Notes under the pieces: model-generated
What the model was told of the DNA's origin: nothing
Databases searched by the model: none
Seen by the model: the letters and a program-made list of their open reading frames with translations, nothing else
Program-made: the position numbers and the translations under genes
Part shown: piece after piece, positions 6,965-13,113 of the stretch
How the letters are laid out: the number at the start of each line of letters is the position of its first letter
Numbering within the stretch: position 1 is the stretch's first letter
Origin: Nitrospina sp.
Lineage (GTDB): Bacteria > Nitrospinota > Nitrospinia > Nitrospinales > VA-1
DNA: 16,999 bases
NCBI GenBank assembly: GCA_018665625.1
Contig: JABJCF010000351.1
Coordinates: 1-16,999, forward strand
Reading direction: 5' to 3'

Positions 6965-7040
6965 ACGTCCCGTTTATAGGGAAAAGCTAAGGTGGGAATA
7001 TCACATCCACCGGACGTTGTCTGGGGGGTTGGTTTTTTTT
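6965..7040 (+). promoter_or_regulatory. Possible attenuator-like leader: competing hairpins plus T-run upstream of nuoB
   Basis: CCGGAC (7010-7015), loop GTT, GTCTGG (7019-7024) forms a stem with one G-T pair. It can extend with a bulged A (CC 7007-7008 with GG 7025-7026), and eight T follow at 7033-7040. A competing pair, GGTGG (6991-6995) with CCACC (7007-7011), would break it. ACGTCC (6965-6970) can instead pair with GGACGT (7012-7017). The architecture suggests a terminator with alternatives, but G-rich sequence lies between stem and T-run, and function is unproven. Confidence 0.3.
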
Positions 7041-7057
7041 GGAAAATACTTTAATAT
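7029..7057 (+). promoter_or_regulatory. Putative nuoB promoter
   Basis: TTGGTT (7029-7034) and TAATAT (7052-7057) are 17 bp apart. Expected transcription would begin about 25 nt before the nuoB start, just including the Shine-Dalgarno GGAG at 7077-7080. The -35 overlaps the T-run of the upstream hairpin, so promoter and terminator readings compete. Confidence 0.35.
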
Positions 7058-7087
7058 ACGGCATCACTTATTTCACGGAGCGGTTTA

Positions 7088-7621
7088 ATGGCTGGATTAT
7101 ATCGAACAGAAACCGAGATGAGCCTGGGCAATAATGTCATCGTTACGCAGATGACGCAGGCGATCAACTGGGCACGTAAATATTCCTTTTTTATCTATCC
7201 CTTCATCACCGCTTGTTGCGGTATGGAGTTTATGTCCGTAGCCGGTCCAAGATATGATCTGGATCGTATGGGTGCGGCGTTTCCTCGTTTCTCACCACGG
7301 CAGGCCGACCTGCTCATGGTAGTGGGAACCATCAGCCACAAGCAGGCTCCTATTCTGGTTAAAGTTTTTAATCAGATGACAGAACCGAAATGGGTGGTGG
7401 CTTATGGGGTATGTACCGTCTCTGGTGGATTCTACGACAACTACTCAACGGTTATGGGAATCGATACATTGATCCCGGTAGATGTTTATATCCCCGGGTG
7501 TCCGCCACGACCTGAAATGGTCATAGACGCGCTGATGAAACTTCAAGACAAGGTGCAAGCCGAAACTCTTGAAGACCACGTCAAAGGCCCGGCACTTGTA
7601 ACACATCCGAGCAAACTCTAG
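7088..7621 (+). CDS. nuoB: NADH-quinone oxidoreductase subunit B (complex I, cluster N2 subunit)
   Basis: This 177-aa subunit carries the terminal 4Fe-4S cluster N2 of complex I at the cytoplasmic side of the membrane, where electrons pass to quinone. The four cluster ligands are present: Cys43-Cys44 in TACCGMEF, Cys109 in YGVCTVSGG and Cys138 in PGCPPRPE. The surrounding blocks (AGPRYDLDRMGAAFPRFSPR, VDVYIPGCPPRPEMVIDAL) are classic NuoB. ATG 7088 follows GGAG (7077-7080) with seven bases between. No other complex I gene lies within the window: both flanking genes are on the opposite strand and neither is nuoA, nuoC or nuoD. The stretch around Cys109 (AYGVC rather than the usual MGAC/MGSC) is slightly unusual. 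The family call is certain; whether it serves the main complex I or is a paralogue is open. Confidence 0.96.
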   Translation: MAGLYRTETEMSLGNNVIVTQMTQAINWARKYSFFIYPFITACCGMEFMSVAGPRYDLDRMGAAFPRFSPRQADLLMVVGTISHKQAPILVKVFNQMTEPKWVVAYGVCTVSGGFYDNYSTVMGIDTLIPVDVYIPGCPPRPEMVIDALMKLQDKVQAETLEDHVKGPALVTHPSKL

Positions 7622-7640
7622 CCACCACTAGGCGTGGGGC
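7621..7640 (+). terminator. Weak hairpin at the nuoB stop
   Basis: GCC-A-CCAC (7621-7628) can pair with GTGG-GGC (7634-7640) with one bulged A and loop TAGGC. It begins at the last base of the nuoB stop codon. No T-run follows, so this is only a weak terminator candidate. Confidence 0.25.
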
Positions 7641-7643
7641 CTG

Positions 7644-7719
7644 TGATATTCTTCCCCAAGTTTCATGCCCCCGTTATATCCTTCACTTGATCTCGTGCCC
7701 CGAAGGGGTAGAAGGGGTA
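7644..7719 (+). repeat. Interspersed hairpin repeat, copy B (long form)
   Basis: This is the longest copy. Its left part (7644-7671) resembles the left part of copy A, its middle and right parts (7664-7719) align with inverted copy C, and its last 27 bases are identical to copy A. Two TGCCCC direct repeats (7666-7671 and 7696-7701) bound the segment missing from copy A. The hairpin is CCCC-GAA-GGGG. The opposite strand reads the stable cUUCGg tetraloop form and lies downstream of the HExxH gene. Confidence 0.75.
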
Positions 7720-7730
7720 AATGGGTCGAT

Positions 7731-7752
7731 GCCTGTCAGGCGGGGCTACGCC
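7731..7752 (-). terminator. Two small GC-rich palindromes downstream of the heme/HExxH gene
   Basis: GCCTG-T-CAGGC (7731-7741) and GGC-TAC-GCC (7744-7752) sit 24-45 bp after the minus-strand stop. They could end the cytochrome operon transcript, although no T-run follows. The ten-mer GGGCTACGCC (7743-7752) is shared, inverted, with the hairpin at 6134-6149, so a REP-like origin is also possible. Confidence 0.3.
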
Positions 7753-7775
7753 AGCGAATTCCCCCTCACATTTCC

Positions 7776-9041
7776 TCAAGGTATTGCCTTGAGCATTCTT
7801 GCTGCGCCTTGGCGTTCGATTTCGGTGAAGTTTTTTGATTTCATCATGCGGGTAACTTGAACGCGTTTTTCTTCGACAAACTTTTGTAGATCTTTTTCGT
7901 CCGAAACTTTTAAAGTTATCTCTCCGTCCGATCCAATATACCTATGTTTTAAAAAATGGAAGTAGAGGGCCAGTCTTATCTGTGGGTCTTTGATTTTCAT
8001 TTTATAAGTGAGGATCATTAACGCCTCACGTTTACGATCGACCCTATAGCCCAACCGGGTGTTATCCAGCTTGCTGAATTGTTGCTCAAGAATTGAGAAT
8101 GCTTCCTTGCGTTCGCTTTTCAGTTCCTTGAGGTCTGGCAGGGATAATACTTTTGCAGCCGCAATGTCGAGCAGCAAAGACAGAGCTCGGGTTTGTTCTC
8201 CCAAGTAAGCCGCTTCTATGGGGAACTTGCGGTTCAACCGCTCCACCTCTTTTAAAATCGGTTCCATTTTTTTTATTTGGATTGAGAGCGTTGCCAGACT
8301 TTCATCATCAAAGGGCATCAAAAACCATTGTACTTCTTTGGGAATGATCAAATCTTCCCGAGTGGGCCTGGCAAAAAATCGATCCAGAATTTCCGGGAAC
8401 TCTGGCATAAAAAAGGCGGTGACCGTGTCTGCGAAATAAGGAAAATTCAGCATCAAGAATCTTGGGTCAGAGCGGATGTTTAGTCCATAGGCTTCCAGCT
8501 CATTGGCGGCACCTAGAAACGGTTGTGTTAAGTGAAGCGACTCGTGAAGGTGCGTTGCGTTACCATAAACACGGCTGTCTATTAGAATGGCTGCCGGAGA
8601 AATTCGTATTGAATCGAATGTGGTGTGCGCAAACTGCCAGGGCTGTAATAGTTCGCCAGACCAGGACTGAATAATAAATTGTTTTATAGGTGCTGGAGGA
8701 AGATCGGGGAAAATAGAATGCAACCGTTTCAGCGTTTTCCGCATCCGGTTTGCAGAACGATCTATTAAGTCATCCGGTTGATGGCATTCACTGCAACCGT
8801 AGGCCTTAAACCCAGGGATGGAAAATAGAGTGGGCTCACCCTTTGAATGCAGTTGAACGCTTTTTGTGGGCCCAATTTTAGAGTCGAACCCCTCAACAAT
8901 TTTCTGAGGGGAGTGGATTTTTATCAGGCGATCTAATTCTCCCAGACCCATTTTTTCTTCGGCAAAAAGATTTGGGGCCAGACTCAGACAAAAAATCAGG
9001 ATGGAACTCTTGATCAACAAAAAACTATTTCGAATTTTCAA
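7776..9041 (-). CDS. Exported protein with one c-type heme motif (CxxCH) and an HExxH metallopeptidase-like motif
   Basis: From TTG 9041 the 421-aa product starts with a textbook signal peptide (MKIRNSFLLIKS, hydrophobic core, LFA cleavage near residue 27), so it is predicted periplasmic. A single heme c motif, CSECH, is at residues 83-87. Residues 166-170 read HESLH, an HExxH zinc motif, followed 11-13 residues later by NELEAYG, where Glu181 or Glu183 could be the third zinc ligand as in gluzincins. The C-terminal half is Lys/Glu-rich and helical. I cannot name a family. TTG 9041 is preferred for the signal peptide but lacks a Shine-Dalgarno; ATG 9107, overlapping the upstream cytochrome gene, is the alternative. 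The gene starts 11 bp after that gene's stop, so they are almost certainly co-transcribed. Proteolytic activity is inference. Confidence 0.75.
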   Translation of the reverse strand: MKIRNSFLLIKSSILIFCLSLAPNLFAEEKMGLGELDRLIKIHSPQKIVEGFDSKIGPTKSVQLHSKGEPTLFSIPGFKAYGCSECHQPDDLIDRSANRMRKTLKRLHSIFPDLPPAPIKQFIIQSWSGELLQPWQFAHTTFDSIRISPAAILIDSRVYGNATHLHESLHLTQPFLGAANELEAYGLNIRSDPRFLMLNFPYFADTVTAFFMPEFPEILDRFFARPTREDLIIPKEVQWFLMPFDDESLATLSIQIKKMEPILKEVERLNRKFPIEAAYLGEQTRALSLLLDIAAAKVLSLPDLKELKSERKEAFSILEQQFSKLDNTRLGYRVDRKREALMILTYKMKIKDPQIRLALYFHFLKHRYIGSDGEITLKVSDEKDLQKFVEEKRVQVTRMMKSKNFTEIERQGAARMLKAIP

Positions 9042-9051
9042 AGGATGTTTT

Positions 9052-10785
9052 CTATTTTGGTTTCTTAATATTGAAGCGTTGCCAAACGCTGATGACCTTG
9101 CGGCCATTTCGATCTTCTTTAACCCCGTCCCAAACAGCAAAGGCCATTAGAGCCGGGTCTATACGTTCAGCAAAATCCACATCCCATTTTCCCGTTTTAG
9201 GCATATCGCGAAGAAAGACCACCGTCCAGGTTCCATCTTTCCATTCCCCAGAGCCATCTACATTCTGGTTTTCAGGAGGTTGTGGGGTGATTGTTCCAAA
9301 GCCTTCGGCATTCAATTCTTCAACGGGGTTTTCTCCCGTAGGATTTAATTTTGAAACCGGGTTGGACATGATACCGCCGTAAATCAGCGCGTCCATATCG
9401 ACACCGCCGCCTGCGTACTCAAGATCGTCTTCTGCTTCGAGTGCCTCGTCGAGTCCGGCTTTCCAATGCCATATGTTTACCGGCTTGTTACGATTCCCCA
9501 TTCCAAAGAACGGTTCGTTGTGACCATGTGTGTGCAGTGTCACTGCTCCAAGAGCAAATTGCACGGCAACCCCATCGCGAAAGATATCTGAATGCAATTC
9601 AGAAAATGCATCATGGGTGGGGTCTTTCCATTTGATTCGGATAGCCAGTTGTTCGCCATTGTTGACAGAGGCGACATTCACAACTTCAACTGCATCGCGA
9701 CGGGCAGAGAGCGGGCGCAAAACCAGACTGGTTGTTTTTACTCCATCCCAGACAGGGCTGAAAGGTTCTGTACTTAACTCAACCCCGACAGGAAAAGAAT
9801 AAATATCTGTTTCAAATTCAGCTTTTTTGAATTCCTTGATAAAATTGGAACGAATGAAATGCACCAGGGCCCAACGATCGGCTTCTGGCACATCGATGTA
9901 GGACCTCATCGGTGTTCCATCGAGGCCGGCTGAGATGGTTCGGAAAATATCATCCGGTTTATGTCCGCCCTTTAGAGCTTGTGGATTCGTAATGTCGTGA
10001 ACAAATACAGCATGCTTCCAGGCATCCATCAGAGACTCTGCCAACTCGCCATCGCCTTTCAGGGAATCGCCATGGCAACGGTTGCATTTCATTTCTTCAT
10101 AAACTTTTTTGCCTCTGGCGATCAATTCGGGCGAGGACTTGGGATTTGTCTTGGGTACTATTTTTTCGCCCTGTTTTTCTTTTTTAAATCGAGGAGAAAA
10201 GTTTTTGATGTGATTGATCAATGCCCAAGTGTCTTCTGGGGTCAGCGCGTCTTTCCAGGCAGGCATGGAGGTTCCCGGTACACCTTCTACGATGGTGCGA
10301 TACAAATCTTCATCGCGAGGCAGGGTTCCTGTGGGTGTGGTACGAAATTTAAAAATCCCGGCGCGAAAGTCCCGTGGCCAGGGGTAAAGATATTCTGTGG
10401 CGTTCCCGCCGCCATTGCCATCTTCTCCGTGGCAGAACACACACATATGCATGAAGATATTACGACCCCGAGCTAAAAGAGCTTTGCCGCTCAGGTTTTC
10501 GGGCTTTGTCATTCCCATATCGTCATGGGCTCCCTGAGTTCGAAAAATGCTGCCATCGCTTTTGCCGTGATCCATGTGTCCATGATCCATGGAGCCGTGG
10601 TCCATTTCTTCGGGTTGGCTCGTACGATACTCATCACCCGAAACGGCTGGCGCACTGGAATGATCGCCATGATCCATCGCGCCATGGTCCATAGGTTTGT
10701 CTTCAGAAAAAGCGGCGGGAGCAATCCAGCAAACACCCACCAGAAAGGCGAATACCAAAAGGTAAGGTTTTTTGTTCGGTTTCAT
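9052..10785 (-). CDS. Periplasmic two-heme cytochrome c fused to an ethylbenzene dehydrogenase-type heme b domain
   Basis: This 577-aa protein begins with a signal peptide (cleavage near residues 25-28). A Met/His-rich segment (residues 32-74) follows, with five MDHG units that resemble copper-binding leaders. Two cytochrome c class I domains come next: CVFCH (115-119) with likely Met174 ligand, and CNRCH (234-238) with likely Met293. Residues about 335-575 match the heme-binding gamma subunit of ethylbenzene dehydrogenase/type II DMSO reductases: DGVAVQFA, PFFGMGNRNKPVNIWHWKA and a C-terminal AVWDG...NGRKVISVW block, so Met429 and Lys563 are plausible heme b ligands. This is a possible electron-transfer subunit, perhaps NxrC-like, but no catalytic molybdopterin subunit is in the window. 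ATG 10785 has AGGAG (10796-10792) six bases upstream. It is first gene of a pair with the CxxCH/HExxH protein. Confidence 0.88.
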   Translation of the reverse strand: MKPNKKPYLLVFAFLVGVCWIAPAAFSEDKPMDHGAMDHGDHSSAPAVSGDEYRTSQPEEMDHGSMDHGHMDHGKSDGSIFRTQGAHDDMGMTKPENLSGKALLARGRNIFMHMCVFCHGEDGNGGGNATEYLYPWPRDFRAGIFKFRTTPTGTLPRDEDLYRTIVEGVPGTSMPAWKDALTPEDTWALINHIKNFSPRFKKEKQGEKIVPKTNPKSSPELIARGKKVYEEMKCNRCHGDSLKGDGELAESLMDAWKHAVFVHDITNPQALKGGHKPDDIFRTISAGLDGTPMRSYIDVPEADRWALVHFIRSNFIKEFKKAEFETDIYSFPVGVELSTEPFSPVWDGVKTTSLVLRPLSARRDAVEVVNVASVNNGEQLAIRIKWKDPTHDAFSELHSDIFRDGVAVQFALGAVTLHTHGHNEPFFGMGNRNKPVNIWHWKAGLDEALEAEDDLEYAGGGVDMDALIYGGIMSNPVSKLNPTGENPVEELNAEGFGTITPQPPENQNVDGSGEWKDGTWTVVFLRDMPKTGKWDVDFAERIDPALMAFAVWDGVKEDRNGRKVISVWQRFNIKKPK

Positions 10786-10793
10786 TATTCACT

Positions 10794-10817
10794 CCTACCC
10801 CCCCTAACGGGGGGAGG
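10794..10817 (-). promoter_or_regulatory. Hairpin that can sequester the Shine-Dalgarno of the two-heme cytochrome gene
   Basis: In the minus-strand leader, CCT-CCCCCC (10817-10809), loop GTTA and GGGGGG (10804-10799) form a six-pair G/C stem. After a 2-nt bulge, CCT pairs with the AGG that begins the AGGAG Shine-Dalgarno (10796-10792). The ATG is six bases further. Folding would hide half of the ribosome binding site, suggesting translational control. The palindrome also resembles 4882-4895 and 6800-6813. Confidence 0.4.
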
Positions 10818-10846
10818 TAATTAACAATAGCCTAATAAAGTTAACA

Positions 10847-10874
10847 AAGGGTATTCTCGGTTTAACGAGCCCTT
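10847..10874 (-). terminator. Hairpin downstream of the DUF1566 gene
   Basis: AAGGG (10847-10851) pairs with CCCTT (10870-10874) and CTCG (10856-10859) with CGAG (10866-10869), with a TATT bulge and a GTTTAA loop. On the minus strand it lies about 28 bp past the DUF1566 stop and is followed by TGTTAACTTTATT, a loose T-rich tail. This is a plausible terminator separating that gene from the cytochrome pair. Confidence 0.45.
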
Positions 10875-10901
10875 GCTACTTGAATCCATTGTCATGCTTA
10901 T

Positions 10902-11405
10902 TTAGGGGCCAGCGTCACGCTGGCGGACCATTTTTACACCTTGTTCTAAATCTGCCAAATCTTTTAAATTGAAGTAATTTTCTTTTTGTCCCAAGCCGAA
11001 ATACCAGGCGTGGTCAAGGCCTCTTTCTTCTCCTGTCCAGAGGTAGTAACTGCCTCCGTTCTTAAACTCAGAGGCTAAGCCCAGTATTTCGTCATCTTTG
11101 CTTTTCACTTTTCCTGTAGCCTGCCATAAATTGTTTAATTCTTGCAAGGTTGGCAAACGCCAATTGTTATGACCTGCAAATTTTTCAGAATTTTTTAAAG
11201 TGATATATTCAAGCGCATCGTACCAGTTAAGACCTTTTTTTAAGTCGTGAAAGGAATCGCCTTTTTGCCAGACTAATCCTGTGGCTTCATCGGTAACCGT
11301 GCCGTTATTATTAACTTTAAAAGGACCGGCCCAGGCAGGATTAGAAAATAAAAAAAGTGCAACCAAAACGGAAGAGAAGAAGTATGCTAAAACTTTCGAA
11401 AACAT
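10902..11405 (-). CDS. Exported DUF1566 (Lcl C-terminal domain) protein
   Basis: This 167-aa protein has a signal peptide ending in PAWA-GPF (cleavage near residue 26) and one DUF1566 domain filling the rest. The family marks are all visible: TVTDEATGLVWQK, then WYDALEYI, then HNNWRLPTLQELNNLW, then YYLWTGEE, AWYFGLG and a final VRQRD. DUF1566 domains are C-type-lectin-like in fold style and occur in surface or secreted proteins; no catalytic role is established. Cys residues are absent, so it has no disulfides. ATG 11405 follows AAGGGGTG about eight bases upstream and an extended -10 promoter. It is separated by a hairpin from the cytochrome pair on the same strand and is probably independent of it. 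The family call is fairly sure, the function unknown. Confidence 0.85.
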   Translation of the reverse strand: MFSKVLAYFFSSVLVALFLFSNPAWAGPFKVNNNGTVTDEATGLVWQKGDSFHDLKKGLNWYDALEYITLKNSEKFAGHNNWRLPTLQELNNLWQATGKVKSKDDEILGLASEFKNGGSYYLWTGEERGLDHAWYFGLGQKENYFNLKDLADLEQGVKMVRQRDAGP

Positions 11406-11440
11406 GAAAACACCCCTTTTTGTGTTTCAACGAATAGACG

Positions 11441-11449
11441 ATTATACCA
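11441..11449 (-). promoter_or_regulatory. Extended -10 promoter of the DUF1566 gene
   Basis: On the minus strand TGG-TATAAT (11449-11441) is a perfect -10 with the TGn extension. No good -35 is seen, as is common for extended -10 promoters. The start codon is 36 bp downstream. On the plus strand the same site offers TATACC (11443-11448), 17 bp after TTGTGT (11420-11425), so a divergent overlapping promoter for the thioredoxin/NHL gene is possible. Confidence 0.55.
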
Positions 11450-11528
11450 TTATTCCGGCGATGGGGAGAAAGGCAAAACCCCGTCATTTTCGAGTGTTTT
11501 TCGCATTTAAGGATGGCAATTTTCAGTT

Positions 11529-12989
11529 ATGGAAAAACTAGTCCATGCCCCAAATCTCAATGCGCAGAACCTGCCTTGGTTTAACACCCATACCTCCCTC
11601 GATCTTGCTGACTTTAAGGGGAAACTAACGATCCTCGATTTCTGGACCTATTGTTGTATTAACTGCATTCATGTCATTCCGACCCTCAAACGCATTGAAG
11701 AGAAATTTCCCGAATCGGTAGTTGTGGTGGGAGTGAATAGCCCCAAATTCCCCGGCGAAAAAACTACCGAAAATCTTGAGCAAGCGATCTACCGATATCA
11801 GATCGAACATCCCATTGTTCAGGATGTTGATCTTACTATCTGGAAAAACTATGCCATCCGTGCCTGGCCGACGCTGATCTTAATCGGACCTGATGGATAT
11901 ATTTTAGAACAGTATGAGGGAGAACCCAATCCCGACATGTTAATCAAAACGATTGCCAAGTTGATAAAGGATTTGAGTTCACAAAAGGAGTTATTTGGTA
12001 ATGCGGGAGATTTACTTGCGCTTGAAAAAAAACCAGACAACAAAACTTTATCTTTCCCAGGGAAAATTTCTTACAGCATGGAAGATAAAGAATTTGCCAT
12101 TGCCGACTGCAATCACAATCAGATTGTCACCGCCGATCGGGAGGGCCGTATTACACGTCGGATCGGTTCTGGGGATGCGGGGTATGGAAATGGTGTTTTC
12201 GAGGAGGCGGAATTCTTCCGTCCACAGGGACTTTGTTTTCAAAACGGAATTATCTGGGTCGCCGATACTGAGAACCATTTGTTAAGGAAAATTGATTTAA
12301 GAAAAGAAAAAGTAGAAACCCTTGCAGGAACCGGAAAACAAGGGACATCCTTAAAAAGGGGAGACGCAAGGGAAGTCTCTTTAAGCTCCCCGTGGGATGT
12401 TTCTTTAGAAGACGGTTGGCTTTATTTTGCAAACGCCGGAACTCACCAGATTGGAGTTTTTCATATTGACGAAGGGATCGTTAAACCTTTTGCCGGAACG
12501 GGAAGGGAGGGTTTAGCCGATGGCCCACGCTTTATGGGGGCATTCGCACAACCTTCGGGACTTTCTGTAGGTGAAAATAAATTATTTCTTGCAGATAGCG
12601 AAACCAGTGCAATTCGTAGTGTTCGTCTCGATGAATTTGGCTTCATCGCAACTTATATAGGAAAAGGGTTGTTCGATTTTGGGGATTGCGATGGCAAAGG
12701 CAAGCTGGCGTTATTGCAGCATCCCCTTGGAGTTCATTATTCAAAGGGCAAGGTTTATATCGCAGATTCTTACAATCATAAAATAAAGGTGTTGGACTTG
12801 AAGACCCAGAGCGTCTCAACTGTACGGGCTTCTGTTGATATTGTTTGTGATGATAAAACTTGCACCCGGCTATGGGAGCCGGCAGGAGTGCTTGAGCTCA
12901 AGAATCAGTTGTATGTATCGGATACCAACAATCATAGAATATTGAAAATTGATTTGGAATCGGGAAAGACAAAAATTTTTATTGCATAA
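11529..12989 (+). CDS. Thioredoxin-like domain fused to an NHL beta-propeller (NHLRC2-like)
   Basis: This 486-aa protein has no signal peptide and is predicted cytosolic. Residues about 10-155 form a TlpA/thioredoxin-like domain with FWTYCCINC, in which Cys43 and Cys46 make the CxxC active site next to an extra Cys42, and a later WPT carrying the cis-proline. Residues about 165-485 contain six NHL repeats, for example FRPQGLCFQNGIIWVAD, LSSPWDVSLEDGWLYFA and LQHPLGVHYSKGKVYIAD, enough for a six-bladed propeller. The combination and CCINC motif are those of NHLRC2; the human protein is longer because of an additional C-terminal domain. A redox or scaffold role is inferred. The Shine-Dalgarno is weak (AAGGA about 15 bases upstream of ATG 11529). 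It is divergent from the DUF1566 gene, and a small membrane-protein ORF follows on the same strand. Confidence 0.88.
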   Translation: MEKLVHAPNLNAQNLPWFNTHTSLDLADFKGKLTILDFWTYCCINCIHVIPTLKRIEEKFPESVVVVGVNSPKFPGEKTTENLEQAIYRYQIEHPIVQDVDLTIWKNYAIRAWPTLILIGPDGYILEQYEGEPNPDMLIKTIAKLIKDLSSQKELFGNAGDLLALEKKPDNKTLSFPGKISYSMEDKEFAIADCNHNQIVTADREGRITRRIGSGDAGYGNGVFEEAEFFRPQGLCFQNGIIWVADTENHLLRKIDLRKEKVETLAGTGKQGTSLKRGDAREVSLSSPWDVSLEDGWLYFANAGTHQIGVFHIDEGIVKPFAGTGREGLADGPRFMGAFAQPSGLSVGENKLFLADSETSAIRSVRLDEFGFIATYIGKGLFDFGDCDGKGKLALLQHPLGVHYSKGKVYIADSYNHKIKVLDLKTQSVSTVRASVDIVCDDKTCTRLWEPAGVLELKNQLYVSDTNNHRILKIDLESGKTKIFIA

Positions 12990-13113
12990 GACCGCAAGTG
13001 TTCTGCAAGGGTGGGATGATATTTCGCCCTATGCAGGCAAGCAATGTTGCACAATGTAATCTGCTTAGGTATGCTGGCTGCAAATTTAATTCGTATTTTT
13101 ACAGGTAATTATT

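Larger units (their letters stand above)
6699..7087. other. Repeat-rich intergenic region between the LRR gene and nuoB
   Basis: These 389 bases separate divergent genes and contain no credible open frame. In order they hold a palindrome CCCTC-TAGC-GAGGG (6800-6813), a CACCC/GGGTG hairpin (6884-6900), interspersed repeat copy C (6905-6960, minus), a cluster of competing hairpins ending in an eight-T run (6965-7040), and a possible nuoB promoter and Shine-Dalgarno. Confidence 0.6.

Noticed and set aside
4755..7719. CRISPR array
   Set aside because: The repeats are only three, far apart, in both orientations and of unequal length; there are no regular spacers or cas genes.
4648..7775. Insertion sequence or integrated element beside tRNA-Leu
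   Set aside because: No transposase or integrase frame, no direct repeat of the tRNA 3' end was seen, and the genes between are ordinary or housekeeping.
9042..9140. N-terminal extension of the CxxCH/HExxH gene to 9140
   Set aside because: It would overlap the upstream cytochrome gene by about 90 bp and bury the signal peptide behind 33 residues. TTG 9041 gives a normal signal peptide; ATG 9107 remains possible.
9979..10476. 165-aa frame opposite the two-heme cytochrome gene
   Set aside because: It is the antisense shadow of a gene with clear domains on the other strand.
11281..11541. 86-aa plus-strand frame crossing the divergent promoter region
   Set aside because: It overlaps the DUF1566 gene antisense and the start of the thioredoxin/NHL gene and covers a strong minus-strand promoter.
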